From positions 1,674,001 through 1,738,000 of the forward strand of contig NC_088941.1 of assembly GCF_033473495.1 (NCBI RefSeq): a stretch of DNA of 64,000 bases, written 5' to 3'. Below, in pieces: positions 33,884 to 45,070 of this stretch. The DNA comes from Cercospora beticola (lineage: Eukaryota; Ascomycota; Dothideomycetes; Mycosphaerellales; Mycosphaerellaceae). How positions within the stretch are numbered: position 1 is the stretch's first letter; every line of letters starts with the position of its first letter. A program made the position numbers and the translations under genes. The notes under the pieces were generated by a model that did no database searches, had not been told where the DNA came from, and saw only the letters and a program-made list of their open reading frames with translations.

Positions 33884-34950
33884 ATGCGTTCAACATCACT
33901 AGTGGCCATTGCGGCTGCTGTCACCACTGCTTGTGCTTCCACATTGTACAATATATCAAACGAGAACCACACCTGCGTCCTCGACCCTGCATACCTCTCG
34001 TGCTCTGCATCGGCGAACACGAAGAATGTCGATACCTGCTGTGTTGAGACATTCGGCGGACTGGTCTTGCTAACTCAATTCTGGAACGTCTACGCCGATA
34101 AGCCAATTCCTCAGAACACATGGACGTAAGGACTATGCCGTTCGAGATCATGCATTGAACCTGTCACTGACACTGCTCCGCAGCTTGCACGGCTTGTGGC
34201 CTGACTTCTGGTATTGCAAACCTTCTGAGCCTTCCCCATCTATTAACTGACACGCATCAAAGTAATGGCAGCTATACTCAGTACTGCGATTTAGATCGCC
34301 AATACGACCCCGTCCCATCGCCAAACACCACGAACGGCCTTCCCAATGGCACCGTCGTCTCACCTTACACAGGTCCCAACATCGGCACCTTCCTTGAGCC
34401 CTTCGGCAAATACGACCTCTCAGCCTGGATGGAAAAGTACTGGATCTCGAATTACGGTCCCAACGCCGACTTCTGGGCTCACGAGTTCTCCAAGCACGCG
34501 ACATGCTACTCGACTTTCGATATCCCCTGCTACGGACCCCAATACGTTCAGCACCAAGAGGTCGTAGACTTCTTCGAGACAACGATTTGGTACTATAAGC
34601 AATATCCCACGTGGGAGTGGCTTTCCAAGCACAGCATTCTGCCGAGTAATAGCACGGGATACAGCAAGGTGGATTTCGAGAATGCACTTGCTGCGGAACA
34701 TGGTGCGGTGCCGTATGTCGGGTGCTCGGGCCCCAGGTATAATGAGACGGAAGCTGGCAGGAGGGAGAACTCGACGGATTCGGGCAGGACGGTGTTAAGT
34801 GAGGTTTGGTACTACATGCATACTTATGGTAGGCCGCAGGATCGTCGATACGTGCCTGTCGATCAGACGAGCCGCAGTGGGTGCACCAATGCTACTGGTG
34901 GCGTGTGGTATTACGAGCCAACGAAGACGGATGGGCACTACGAATTGTAG
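33884..34950 (+). CDS. Secreted ribonuclease T2
   Basis: Acid endoribonuclease cutting single-stranded RNA via a 2',3'-cyclic phosphate. Three exons: 33884-34125, 34184-34210, 34263-34950, 318 aa. Exon 2 is only 27 nt and encodes LHGLWPDF, the first catalytic block (CAS I, His83). CAS II is FWAHEFSKHATC, where most members have KHGTC. Signal peptide MRSTSLVAIAAAVTTACA. Conserved Cys include those in CSASANTKNVDTCC, DFCNGSY, CYGPQ and the C-terminal GCTNATGG. Length is usual for extracellular fungal T2 enzymes without extra domains. A nutritional (phosphate or nucleotide scavenging) or host-directed role cannot be decided from sequence. Confidence 0.95.
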
Positions 34951-35159
34951 AGCGCCCGTTGATGGAGTAACGAGAACATGTACATACAAAGACAAGAATT
35001 GGAGGCCAGAAGTTCTCACGAGAACCAGCATTGCAAATATGAAAATCTATTCATAACCTTCACAAGACGCCAGCAAAGCTACGCCAGCCCCCAACAAGTG
35101 CCAAAAGCGAACTTCACCACCCATGCCCACACCCATATACGCCTGTCCTCCTTTCTCAC

Positions 35160-36191
35160 TCAATCCCCATACTCCGGCGGCTCAAGCTCAAAAAACTCAT
35201 CATACTCCTCCTTCTTATCCTCCGCAATACAATTGTAACTCACCCAAGCATCCAACGCCATCCAAGCATAACTATCAGCATTAATCTCCGCAGCCCCCGG
35301 ATTATCATCCTGATCCTCATCTACCAACCCAAAGCAGCGTTCAGGATCATAAGCACTGGCCCCATCAGCATTATTCACATCCACAATTTGTGCTCCAACA
35401 CCAGAATCCACGCCCATGGTTTTGTAATGTAACATTTCATGTAAAGCGATACGGGAGAAAGTATCCATTTTGGTGCTGGCGTAATTGTCGAGTTTGGAGC
35501 AGGAGACGTCGATGATTGTTGTTCCGCGGTTGTAGGCTATGGGGCAGAAGTGGATTTTTTCGCGGTTGTCGGAGGGGTCGATGTCGGTGTAGGCTAGGGT
35601 TCCTTCGTTGGAGCAGGTGTTTCCTGTGTCGACGCCGAAGTCTGTTGGGGAGGGTTGTTAGTTGAGACTACCATCAGTGAATACTTGGATACTCCTGCTG
35701 AATGCTTACCTTTATTATCCACAACAAAACTTCCCACGATCTTCCCAACCATGCCTTCTGCGCTGCTTTGTCCCGAAATCTTTCTCAATACCTCTTCGAC
35801 ATTGGCTTGCGTGTCGTCTTCATCATCACTCAGAGGGAAGAATGTTTTGTAGACTTCATTCCCCTTGCCTAGAACCTCGTCAGTCCTCTGTGATCTGAAG
35901 CATTGCTGTTCCATGGGTTTACAGACCAGCAGCGTTAGCGCCCCAAGCTGACAAGGCTCGCATTTCGCCGACACAAATGATATCGTGGAGTTTTTGTAAA
36001 CGTGACTTGTCTGTTGCGTCATCTTTATTGAAGTTGAGGTATTTCCACTCGTTGCCACAGGCGCCTCCGAGAGGATAAGATGATGGTTCAGCGCTTGTCT
36101 GTCGAGCTACTTTGGTCGGTGCATTGGGCACTGGTTTTGCGTTGGCAATCGCAAGGATTGCAGAGAGGATGAAGGGGTATGAAGACACCAT
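35160..36191 (-). CDS. Secreted zincin-type metalloprotease
   Basis: Three exons: 36191-35953, 35894-35710, 35641-35160, 301 aa. Signal peptide MVSSYPFILSAILAIANA. The zinc motif is HEMLH (His209, Glu210, His213) in IALHEMLHYKTMG. Downstream PGAAEINADSYAWMALDAWV probably carries the third ligand region. This HExxH-plus-NADxY arrangement is seen in fungal secreted peptidases related to the deuterolysin/aspzincin (M35) group, but the GTxxD motif of classical M35 is not visible, so the family is tentative. Cys-containing segments (ACGNEW, GNTCSN, HFCPIAYN, VSCSK) suggest disulfides. Intron 2 is well supported (GTAAGC, CTAAC, CAACAG). Intron 1 uses a weaker GTCAGC donor and is the less certain junction. 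Confidence 0.82.
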
Positions 36192-36940
36192 CTTCGAATA
36201 AATAGATGATTTTGTGGCTGGTGCGATATGCTTCAGAATATTGTATCATCATCATCAGTGATTGTATCATCATCATCAGTGATGCTTTCATGTCTTATAA
36301 TCTTCGAGTTGCTCTCATTTGCATGGCGTTCTTGCCGACCCATCGCGGATTCGCACTGCCATAGTGATTGATTAATCCAACAACGGGGCCAGTATAGGAT
36401 TTGAGACTATATTGAGTAGCTGAGCGGAGTGCTAGGACGAGGGCGAGGGTTTCGAGAGACGGCAGGTCTTGCAATATGCGGAACCGTAACAGTGGTGCCT
36501 CTCGGACGACAATACATTTCGTCTCGAAGCGTGGCGGGGCTGTGATGCCAAGAGAAGATCGATAGTCGACCGTTATAGAACGCACTGGTGACAGAGCTCG
36601 CTCGATAGAACATCGCTGAAAGAACTGTTACATGGAGTTGTGTTGGTATGGAGTCCCGATCCTTCTCATACGCAGACATGACGTTCAGCTTGGCGTATAT
36701 GGGCTGTGCAGGCCAGAGAAAGCAGGTCGAACAACGTTGTGCAACGACTGAAGTAACAAGCATGTCCATCCATCTCGTAAATACCAACAACTCCGGTGTG
36801 TGAACAGGACGCGCGATTTGATCCTCAGTCTCCGAAGGAACTTGGCCATGAGATGACTCATCAAGTGAAGCAGGTGCCTTGTAAGCGAGCTTGAGAGTAC
36901 TTATCCGCTGTTGAGCCAGTCTCTGTACGAATCCACCAAA
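36192..36940. other. Divergent intergenic region
   Basis: Promoters of the metalloprotease and the conserved unknown at 36941. Contains a 21-bp tandem repeat (36240-36281). A minus-strand frame of 309 codons (36407-37336) enters this region but is antisense to the unknown gene and lacks motifs. Confidence 0.45.
36240..36281. repeat. 21-bp tandem direct repeat, two copies, ATC-rich
   Basis: Two identical units, ATTGTATCATCATCATCAGT plus G, back to back, 49 bp before the metalloprotease ATG, so within its core promoter or leader. Each copy has an internal (ATC)n run; copy number may vary between strains. Confidence 0.9.
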
Positions 36941-38122
36941 ATGCCCGACTTGAAGATCCACACAGCGATACACAGCCGCTATCAAGTCTTCGACCTCTCC
37001 GGAGCCCTGCCTTTCAGCATCGTCTTTGGCCTTTGTCGCCGTTCGACAGCCGACACAGATCCTCGATCTTTGATCATAGACATTGCAGAGTCCGCTCTGG
37101 ATGTTCCATATGCACTCGCTAGTGGGCTGCTGACCCTCCACGAGAGTAGAAGGGAGGAAGGTCTTGATGGCGTGGTCGACAAAAGTCGCTTGGCTCATTT
37201 GAGAAGCGAAGGGGGCAGCAAAATCACGCTGAGCTCTCCAGTGGGCCGAACTCAGCACTGGAGAAATGCTTTCGCGATTTTCCAGTATCCTGTCGATCCT
37301 GGAAGCGAACTCGGTGCTCTTTTCAAAGCTGGGCAAAGGTACACCATTCAGTTAGCCGGTCCAGACCTCGGAGTGCAACGATATCAGTACGATGAACAGC
37401 AGTCGACTGATCTCGGAGCAATTGAATTCTGTGAAAAGCCGAAGTTGATCAACAGTAAAAGCTCAGCCGGCAAAGCAAGTTTTACTGTTGTCCCAACATT
37501 GCCAGCACCGCCACGGCTTCGAACAAGCATAAACATCCGCGAGGAGCAGAAGACAAGCGCAGATGACGATGAGACCCAGCAGCTGTTTGTGAACACATCG
37601 GTGTTGAACACTGGTTCTCAGCCAATTACTGTCCAGACGCGAGGTCAACAACGCTTTCTCGTGCCATGGGGTCCATTTCAGCCTGAAGAAGATTCAACAG
37701 CGGATTCGAGACCACGAGCAATCGACCCAGAGAGCCAAGCGCCTGCCTCAAGCTTTGAGGTTGTCGACACAACATCGGGACAAATTGTGCGCGCGGCAGC
37801 TCAACCCGGTGTTTGCAGCCTCACCGAGAAGCATGATCCCAGGCCAGAGTTGGCGAAGCTACTAACTCTTGAGCCAGGTAAGCCACTGGAGAGGCGTATC
37901 GATCTTTCAGCACGTATTTCAGGCCTACCGGACGGGCAATACGGCGTTCGTCTCGAGCCTCGAGGAATGTGGTGGTGTCTTGGTTCTTGCGAAGACTTTG
38001 CGCGGTCTGGGGAAGATCGTGTGCCGCATGAGCTGTACAATACTACAATACCGCCTGTTGTGTTGGAAAGTGAGGATACAGTCACCTTCAGCATACAAGG
38101 TGGCCGCTTGAAGACGAATTAG
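36941..38122 (+). CDS. Conserved fungal protein of unknown function
   Basis: Single exon, 393 aa from the ATG in ACCAAAATGCCC; in-frame codons to 36911 start only at TTG. There is no signal peptide or membrane segment. The protein looks beta-rich: HSRYQVFDLSGALPFSIVFG, then SPVGRTQHWRNAFAIFQYPV, then AGQRYTIQLAGPDLGVQRYQ, suggesting immunoglobulin-like strands, with a charged disordered centre (EEQKTSADDDETQQ, FQPEEDSTADSRPRA) and a second beta-like half ending DTVTFSIQGG. Such two-part proteins are common as unnamed Dothideomycete hypotheticals. I cannot assign a function. Confidence 0.7.
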   Translation: MPDLKIHTAIHSRYQVFDLSGALPFSIVFGLCRRSTADTDPRSLIIDIAESALDVPYALASGLLTLHESRREEGLDGVVDKSRLAHLRSEGGSKITLSSPVGRTQHWRNAFAIFQYPVDPGSELGALFKAGQRYTIQLAGPDLGVQRYQYDEQQSTDLGAIEFCEKPKLINSKSSAGKASFTVVPTLPAPPRLRTSINIREEQKTSADDDETQQLFVNTSVLNTGSQPITVQTRGQQRFLVPWGPFQPEEDSTADSRPRAIDPESQAPASSFEVVDTTSGQIVRAAAQPGVCSLTEKHDPRPELAKLLTLEPGKPLERRIDLSARISGLPDGQYGVRLEPRGMWWCLGSCEDFARSGEDRVPHELYNTTIPPVVLESEDTVTFSIQGGRLKTN

Positions 38123-39235
38123 CTGGTGCCATTCGCGTCGAGCTCCAACGAGGCACTTCTACATGAAGTTGAGTGTCCAGTTGGGCTGGGATTGCTGCGC
38201 GCTCGACATAACTCAACTTCGGCTAGCAGCGCATCGTGCACGATGCACATGTAACTGCCGAAGACATTGACTCCATCCTCGTCGGGTTGTCCGTGTCTCT
38301 GGTCTCACTCGGCGGACTCCAGATACTGCTGTTGGCTTGATGGCATTGTCTTTGGCTTCGTGGCGTTCTATTCCAGGTCGTCCCCGTGTGCGCACAGAGA
38401 CAGGTGGCCCTTCTGGCTTGCTGAGATGCTCAAAAATACACAATGGGCGTTGTTAGAGCGAAGTAGCGGCCAGGCGATTCTACGCCCACAGTATGCATTT
38501 GTGATGGAAGGTAGTATCGGAGCAACGGCATCTGACCCCTGCTTTTCCACATGTGTTGCTATTTTCGGCACTCTAGCGCCAAGCCTAACCTCTTTTCACG
38601 CTAGGTCTTTCTTTCCGCCCACCGTCTCGACTTCACATGTTTGACTTGCCACTCGTATTTGCGTATGGCATGCAACCACACTGAACTTTGCAAGTGGCCA
38701 GTGTACACCTTCTGCAGTATGGCTGAGACTGCAAATCGGTGCAGTACTGCTGGCCGCAATAGTTACCAGGAGCTATAGGTCAGCTGCACTCACATCAAGC
38801 ATGGTTTGTCAAGAGAATACGAGGAATGATGTATTGGGTGCTGATGATCTTGGCCGTATTTGAAAAACATCTCCAGACAATATGCTCAAAGCAGTGCTCG
38901 GAATCGGATTACGCTCCACTTCGGGACGCAGTAGCTTTCCACTGACGCTCAAAATGGACATCTAGATTGGAGCCTATGCAAGTCTGACTTCACGAAGCAC
39001 TCTCGGTGTGGAGAGATGGTGACGGTGACCTCGTGTTTGCTCTGCTGTCCAGACACCGCCATCAAGGCAGACTGAGGGAATTAACAGCAGACCAGCATAC
39101 AAATAGTATCCTCAAGGCCTCCATCTTCTCGACATCATCCAGCAACACAATCTCACAGCTACAACAACATTAACACACTCCAACCCAACACATCAACATC
39201 AACACCACCTCTCAAAACTTCCACCAACCTTCAAC
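38123..39235. other. Intergenic, promoter of the small secreted protein
   Basis: The last ~110 bp form an A/C-rich, G-poor leader (AACAACATTAACACACTCC) preceded by TATA-like ACAAATAG, a style seen at strongly expressed fungal genes. Nothing else recognised. Confidence 0.5.
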
Positions 39236-39747
39236 ATGCAATTCACCACCACCGTCCTCGCTCTGCTCGCCGCAGCCAGCGCCTCTGTCGCAAACCCAGT
39301 CCCAGCTGAGGCATCAAAGAACATGATGGCCGCCGCCACTCCCCAATGGACCATCGAGAACTTCACTCGCACTTGCAACGCCAACGACAGCAACTGCAAG
39401 TACAGCTTCGGCATCAACACCAACAACGGCCAAAAGGTCACCGGATGCAACTACTCCGTCAACGGCAAGCCAGCATCCCGCGCCACCTACCAGAACATCC
39501 AGTGCGGTGATTTCCGCATCGGAAGCACTTGGTCTGGCCAGTTTGGTGCTGGTCAAGGTTTCCAGACTTTGAGTGTTGTGAAGGGTCGACAGTGAGTTTC
39601 ATTTCACCATCATGATGACAGATGAGAATATCTCGCTGATAGTTTGTCTCTTCTAGGATCGTCTACCCAGGTTACACTGACAAGCAGTTGGTGAACGGAA
39701 AGGCTGTCAAGCCAAACCAGAGCTACGCTCCACAGAACTTGCCATAG
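39236..39747 (+). CDS. Small secreted protein, hypersensitive-response-inducing (Hrip1-like) family
   Basis: Two exons, 39236-39591 and 39657-39747, 148 aa; the intron is phase 2 (GTGAGT..CTTCTAG). Signal peptide MQFTTTVLALLAAASASVA. Four Cys sit in the pattern FTRTCNANDSNCKYSFGI, TGCNYSV, IQCGDF. The C-terminal block IVYPGYTDKQLVNGKAVKPN, then QSYAPQNLP, is strongly conserved in a small fungal family whose studied members were isolated as elicitors of plant cell death; that name is recalled from family annotation and the match is by eye. Strong C-ending codon preference and the unstructured leader suggest high expression. Likely apoplastic. Whether it is perceived by a host is unknown. Confidence 0.82.
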
Positions 39748-42700
39748 ATTTTACTTCGATCTGAGACAGAACAATTGCATTGAATGGAGCACGGGACACG
39801 CATTGCATTGCATGAAACGACAGCATATTGAACGATCGCATGAGAGCATGAAGGTAGCATTGCAGAAAGGTTGCATAGTTTAATTACAATTTGTTTTTGA
39901 CTTGCGAAGGAGTTCCAGTATATTCTTCCTTGCGCTCATACCATACAACCCACTAATTTGGGGCTACTGAACTGGAATGAAAGTGTTCAATATAGCAGAT
40001 GTGCATCGCTAAATGGCATTAGCTCCGCTGGAGATCATAAAGTGTCCAAGATCAATCTGCATATTACGAGGTGTTGAAGATTCCGATGATAATAGCTGTG
40101 CAGCCAGTGGCGTCTTGATTGTTCGCCACGCGTGTGCTGATGGCCAAGAAAATTTGAAGCCTGTAAATTACCCGATTAGGCAATCGAGTAAAAGAAGCTC
40201 ATGGAGGAGTTGCATTGACAACGAGCATTGATGCATACGGGCTGTCAGTCGCAGTCGTACAACTGTAGACAGACTCAGAGTTGGTATTGTGAGTTCAGTG
40301 GTGGTTGATGGGAGACATGGGAGGCAGAAGCCTCTCGATGAGTGTCCCCTCTCAACCGCCGAATTCGCCGACCAGCACTCGCTGCTGTACATCATCGATC
40401 ACACGACATCCTGTTCTACCCGAATGACCTCTCGCCACAACACGGCAAAATACGAGACTCAATCATTGTATATTGTACGCACCGACATCTTCGTGCCGCA
40501 GCCAAGTCCGCTTCTACCTTCTCGTTGTTTCGAATATATTCGACCATTAATCAAAATAGCCGAATGGCGAAAAACTTCTCGTTGTCCAGATTTCTCCTTG
40601 ACTAGAGCATTGTAGTACGGGAAAGATATGAGTATAGAAATTCTTCATGATCTTCTCATCTCGCATGTATAGGGACGGCTCGGAGTGCAATATACTTGTA
40701 CGTAAGCTCGTTCGGATCCAAAGCCGATGATGTACATTCGGTACGTAGACGAAATTGCCGAATTGCAAAAGGCGGCAGTCGGATCCTAGAGCCTTCAGAT
40801 CTTGGAGTGGAAGAATCGATGCGACAGATGTTGTGCAGGATGAAGAGGCGTTGCTGTCATCGAGCGCCATGCGTTGGAAATCCTGCAGTGCTCGAATCAG
40901 CACAACATCATCTTCTCTCACCAAGCATTCCCAAAGCAATTCGCAGTGCTTCTCCATACTCTTCCCTCTTGTACTGTACAGTACCCACATCCAGTCTCCA
41001 CCTCAGCACGCCATAGCTCGGATCCCTTCTCTCCGCTCCGCTCCACTCCGCTCGTTCAACACACAGACCAAGCAAGCACGGCAAGCACCTCACTCTCAAA
41101 CCAGCCCAACGTTTCACGATTCTCGACCATCCTGCTCCACAACCGAGAATAACACCTCCGCACAGGACCGTCTCCATCTTCCAGACTAAGCTTCAAAGTG
41201 ACACTAGATTGCAGCAAGTGAATAAAGATCCAAAAATACAGTATGTAAACCCATGTCAAGTCAGATCTCACTCCCAAGATCGCAGATATGAGACTAGCGT
41301 GGCGGAAGCCAAGACCGAGTAGACATGTACTTAGACGCCAGGTTCAGATGTTCTCGTGCGTAAAAAAATGTGTGTGACGTGGTGTGAAAATGCCGAAGAT
41401 GCGTGTGTGTGAGAGGAGCGGGTAACAGTTGCATCGAGATAGAGCTGGAGCAAACAAGAACGCGAAACGAAAGCTGCCAAGGGGGGAATAATGTAGAGAA
41501 AGTGAGAAACTTCGATCGATTGTGCAACAGCAGTGTTCGCCAAATATGATATGACATGTACAGAGTCCTCAAAAGCAAGACGGTATCATGTCAGCCGAAG
41601 CAATGAAACAACTATATGATTGCTGGGAAGAAGGAAGCCTGCCGTATAGAATCGCAGCAAAGGAGAGTAATTGTTGAGAATCATGATCAAATTCGGGAGA
41701 GCTGAAAAAGAGCTTCGCCCATCTCGATGTGCACACCAACGATAGGGAAGCAATGAGAGCGTGACGCACTTACTGTAGCACACAGATTCCTCTGGCAGGC
41801 TTCTTTGATCGAGAGTTGTTCCTCTGCTCGATCAGAGGCAATATCATCGGAGATGCAGCATACTTCCCTTCCATACCTTGTGTAGAATTTGCCGCACTTC
41901 GTCATCGTCATGCGCAGCTGTGTCTCAATATCATGAGCTGTGATATTCTGCTTGCTGATCGCAAGGTCTGAGAGGTAGGTGGCTTTGTAGAAAATGGTTC
42001 GTCAATCGACATCTCTCATCAGTCCAGTAGCATCTGTTCGTGCCCATCAGGAGGTTGTTTGTGCTCACAGCCGCCTGAGACGCTTTGGAACAAAGGGGTC
42101 CTGTTTCAAGAGTACCAGGTCCTATCCTTCCCCATGACGACAACATCGGTGCACTATCCAGACTGGTAGCCTGGCAGACATTCCTCGTCGTCGATGCTAT
42201 TTGGGGAATTCAATGGGACTTGAAGGCGTCGTTGACTCCGGAGAATTCATGCACAACGCTGAAGCGACTGCCGTTCTTGGAATGACCCAGACCTATCGTT
42301 CGCAAGGCACCGGATCTGAGTGAAGATGCTCGTCAGCCATGCGGTGCACTGCGACATGGTAAGCATGAAACCGTACCAAACAGCGAGGCAAACGGTCGAC
42401 AACAGCACGATTGACGGCGTGGTGTCTCACCCACTCCCTACATGCAAGCCTTTTCCTCTCCTGCAGGACGGCGCCGAATGCCCCGAGGGGATGCAGAAGC
42501 GAAAACTCTACTCATGCTCGAACTCTGCTGGTAGCTTGTCGAAGAGAGCTCGCAGCCAAACGCGAGGCGCAGGATGCGTCTGCATGATGCAGCCAGCTCG
42601 TCAGCCAATCCTCAGTTCTTCCGATGGTGGCTCTGTTCACGGTCGCACACAGGCACAGAGGTCACGAAAATCTTTCTTGTTTTCGCAGGACATAAGGATA

Positions 42701-45070
42701 CTTGCATACTACGTTCGCCGAATTGCTTGACCTTATTCCACCAGTCGTGAGCGAGATAGCCTGGTTGAGTGAGCTGAGCTCACAAGCAGCTGCCTATCGC
42801 AGACATGCGAAGCTTGGGTGTTCTTGGGTTGCTGCTGTTGCTGGAAGGTTACAGCAGGAAGCAGGCTGGGCGATGCAAGCAAGAGCGCGAGATGCGATCG
42901 CATGATGGGCGACATGCGACGAGCGAAATCCATCGACAGCCGCAACTCAATGCGTCGCGCATTGGATGTCAGAGTTGGCGTGAAGAAGTGCAGTGATGTC
43001 AGGCAAAAGCATGCTGAACATGTGAAGTCGAATCTCAGATCTATTGTTGTCGATGAGGCAGCTCGTAACTTTGAAAACGAGGTGCCGGATCTATTCGCGG
43101 CACGAAGATCGCTGGTGGGGCGGGCCCAGTGAGCGATTGCTTACATGAGATTTTGCGACGTCGTCCAATGCGGTGGCACTGCCACGACACGGATGCCTCA
43201 TCGAGCCACGGCCGCGAGCGAATCGAGCACGACAGCAGGATGCAGCGCGCGAGTTGAGGCTTCATGCATGACCAGAGTCGGCTTCCGACGGAGCAGAAGG
43301 AACGCTGCAGTTTCCGACCGCGCAGTGCGTCTGATGATGCAGTAGAGTTTTCTTCTGCCGGAGTTTTCAGACGCGCTGTTGGAGGTACTGCACACAAGTA
43401 ATGCGCCGAGAAAGGTGCAGCGAAACAGCTTTGTTTTCCAGACGAAGCTCTCGCGCGGCAGGCAGCGACGGAGGAACTTCTCATCGTGACCTTCCCAGCT
43501 TGCGCAAATAGTCCGGCGAGCAGCCTGTTGCAGCGAGAGTACTGCCGATCCACGTCCGCACGTGCAGGCACACGTACCACGTGCGGTGAGCAGTGGTCGG
43601 CTTCAGGTGGAGTGACGGTTGCACTCGTATCGCGACTTGACCATCTTCGCGGTCTGGCATCGGGGCGAGATGTCGACGTCGAGGACAGTCGCCAGACATG
43701 GCCAGACATCGTCTCATGTATTTGTGACATCCGTCCACATGGCCGCCTTGGTTGGAGTTGGCTGGTGACGCTGCCTGCTTGTTGCCAGACGACATGCCAC
43801 TTCGGTGCGCTTCGCCGCATGCTGTTGCTGCCGTCAGGTTACGTGCGGGAGCGGCAAGCGATGGTGAATCCGCCATGAGCGCCTTCGCCCGCGCAGAGCA
43901 GCGTGTGGCTCAGGTCTCGCCTCGACGTGTTTCATGGTCGCCGATGAGACAGCGCACGCCTCACGCAATCTGCAGCACGAGAAGGAGGCAGCCCGCACCG
44001 GCCGCGAGTAGAGTGCCCGCCCAATATTGTTTGATTGAGGGCAATATTGAAGGCGACGGAGGACCGTCGGCAGCAGTGATTGCTTCTTGCTGCCGCGAGC
44101 TCGAGCGGTCCTGCTCTGCCGGGCTGCTGCTGGCCCCCCGTCACGCACAGGGCAGGAGCGTCCTGGCAGTAGAGCGACGCTAGCGGATCGCCCTAGTTAA
44201 GCCAACAGGGAAGGGCAGTGGGGTGGAGCTTATCGCTATCAGACTTCGGAGGGCAGGGTGCTGCACGCCTACGCTCCTCGATTCGCGCACTATTTTCCCT
44301 AGGGACGGAGAGCTGCTTTTCTGTCAGAAACATCGCCCAGCGAGCCGTCGTCCGTAGCTCGCGTCCGGCGCACCGAGGGAGTGAGGCCAATGCGCCGGTC
44401 GCCAAGTGCCTGCAGAGCTCATCTATACACGCCCTCCCGCCCTCGTGCAGCTTTTCAACGCACCACCGGTGTCCGAACCACACTCACCACCACGAGCCCG
44501 ACGACGGCGAATCGCTGAGATTGCCTGCCGTGTAACACCACTCACGAACTGACCCAAGCGGAGTGCCGCGCTTCCACTCCACCTGCAGCATTCCTGCGGC
44601 TGACATTTCTCGTCGACACGCCTTGTGCTACGCCGCCGAGCCATTCATCGGCCACGGCACCTCTGTCAGCCCGGACGTGCTGAATGAAGGCGCGTTGCGG
44701 CGACGCGGTTTGAGCACTGGCACGAACACTTCTCCCAGGACGCTCCCAACACCTGCGACACGTCTCCAACACCTTCCTCAATTGCAAGCACAGCGGGATC
44801 GAGTTACCGCACGAAACACCTCGATCACTAGAGCCTGCTTCCGAACAGCTCCAGAGCCGGACACCGACTCAGGCACTGCGGTCATCCCAGCACCAGCCCT
44901 GCAGCCTCACCCCAGACCCAGCTGGGTCCCTGATATCGAGGCCTGCAGCGTCATTATCGCGTGTCCACCCTGGTCTCACTTTACTTGACACTTGCCCATC
45001 AGTAGTCTCGATCCTCCCAGACGACCAGTAGTTCCGGCGACTGCTCCTTCAACAACCCCAACCATCCAAC
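39748..45070. other. 5.3 kb stretch without a recognisable gene
   Basis: Largest gene-free stretch in the window. 40990-41190 is C/T-rich, G-poor on the plus strand, like a fungal 5' leader, but no coding frame follows it. About 42.9-44.5 kb is visibly richer in G+C and CpG and has overlapping open frames on both strands (up to 259 codons at 43041-43820, minus) with no domain, as expected by chance in GC-rich DNA. The last ~500 bp are a C-rich leader for the gene at 45071. It may hold a non-coding transcript, a lineage-specific gene or a long regulatory region. Confidence 0.4.

Noticed and set aside
36407..37336. 309-codon minus-strand frame
   Set aside because: Antisense to the start of the conserved unknown at 36941, no domain seen; the plus-strand frame is longer and more protein-like.
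40547..40990. 147-codon minus-strand frame
   Set aside because: No recognised domain; its 5' part coincides with a C/T-rich tract read antisense.
43041..43820. 259-codon minus-strand frame in the GC-rich region
   Set aside because: Several overlapping frames exist on both strands here, as expected by chance in GC-rich DNA; Arg/Ser/Pro/His-rich with no motif.
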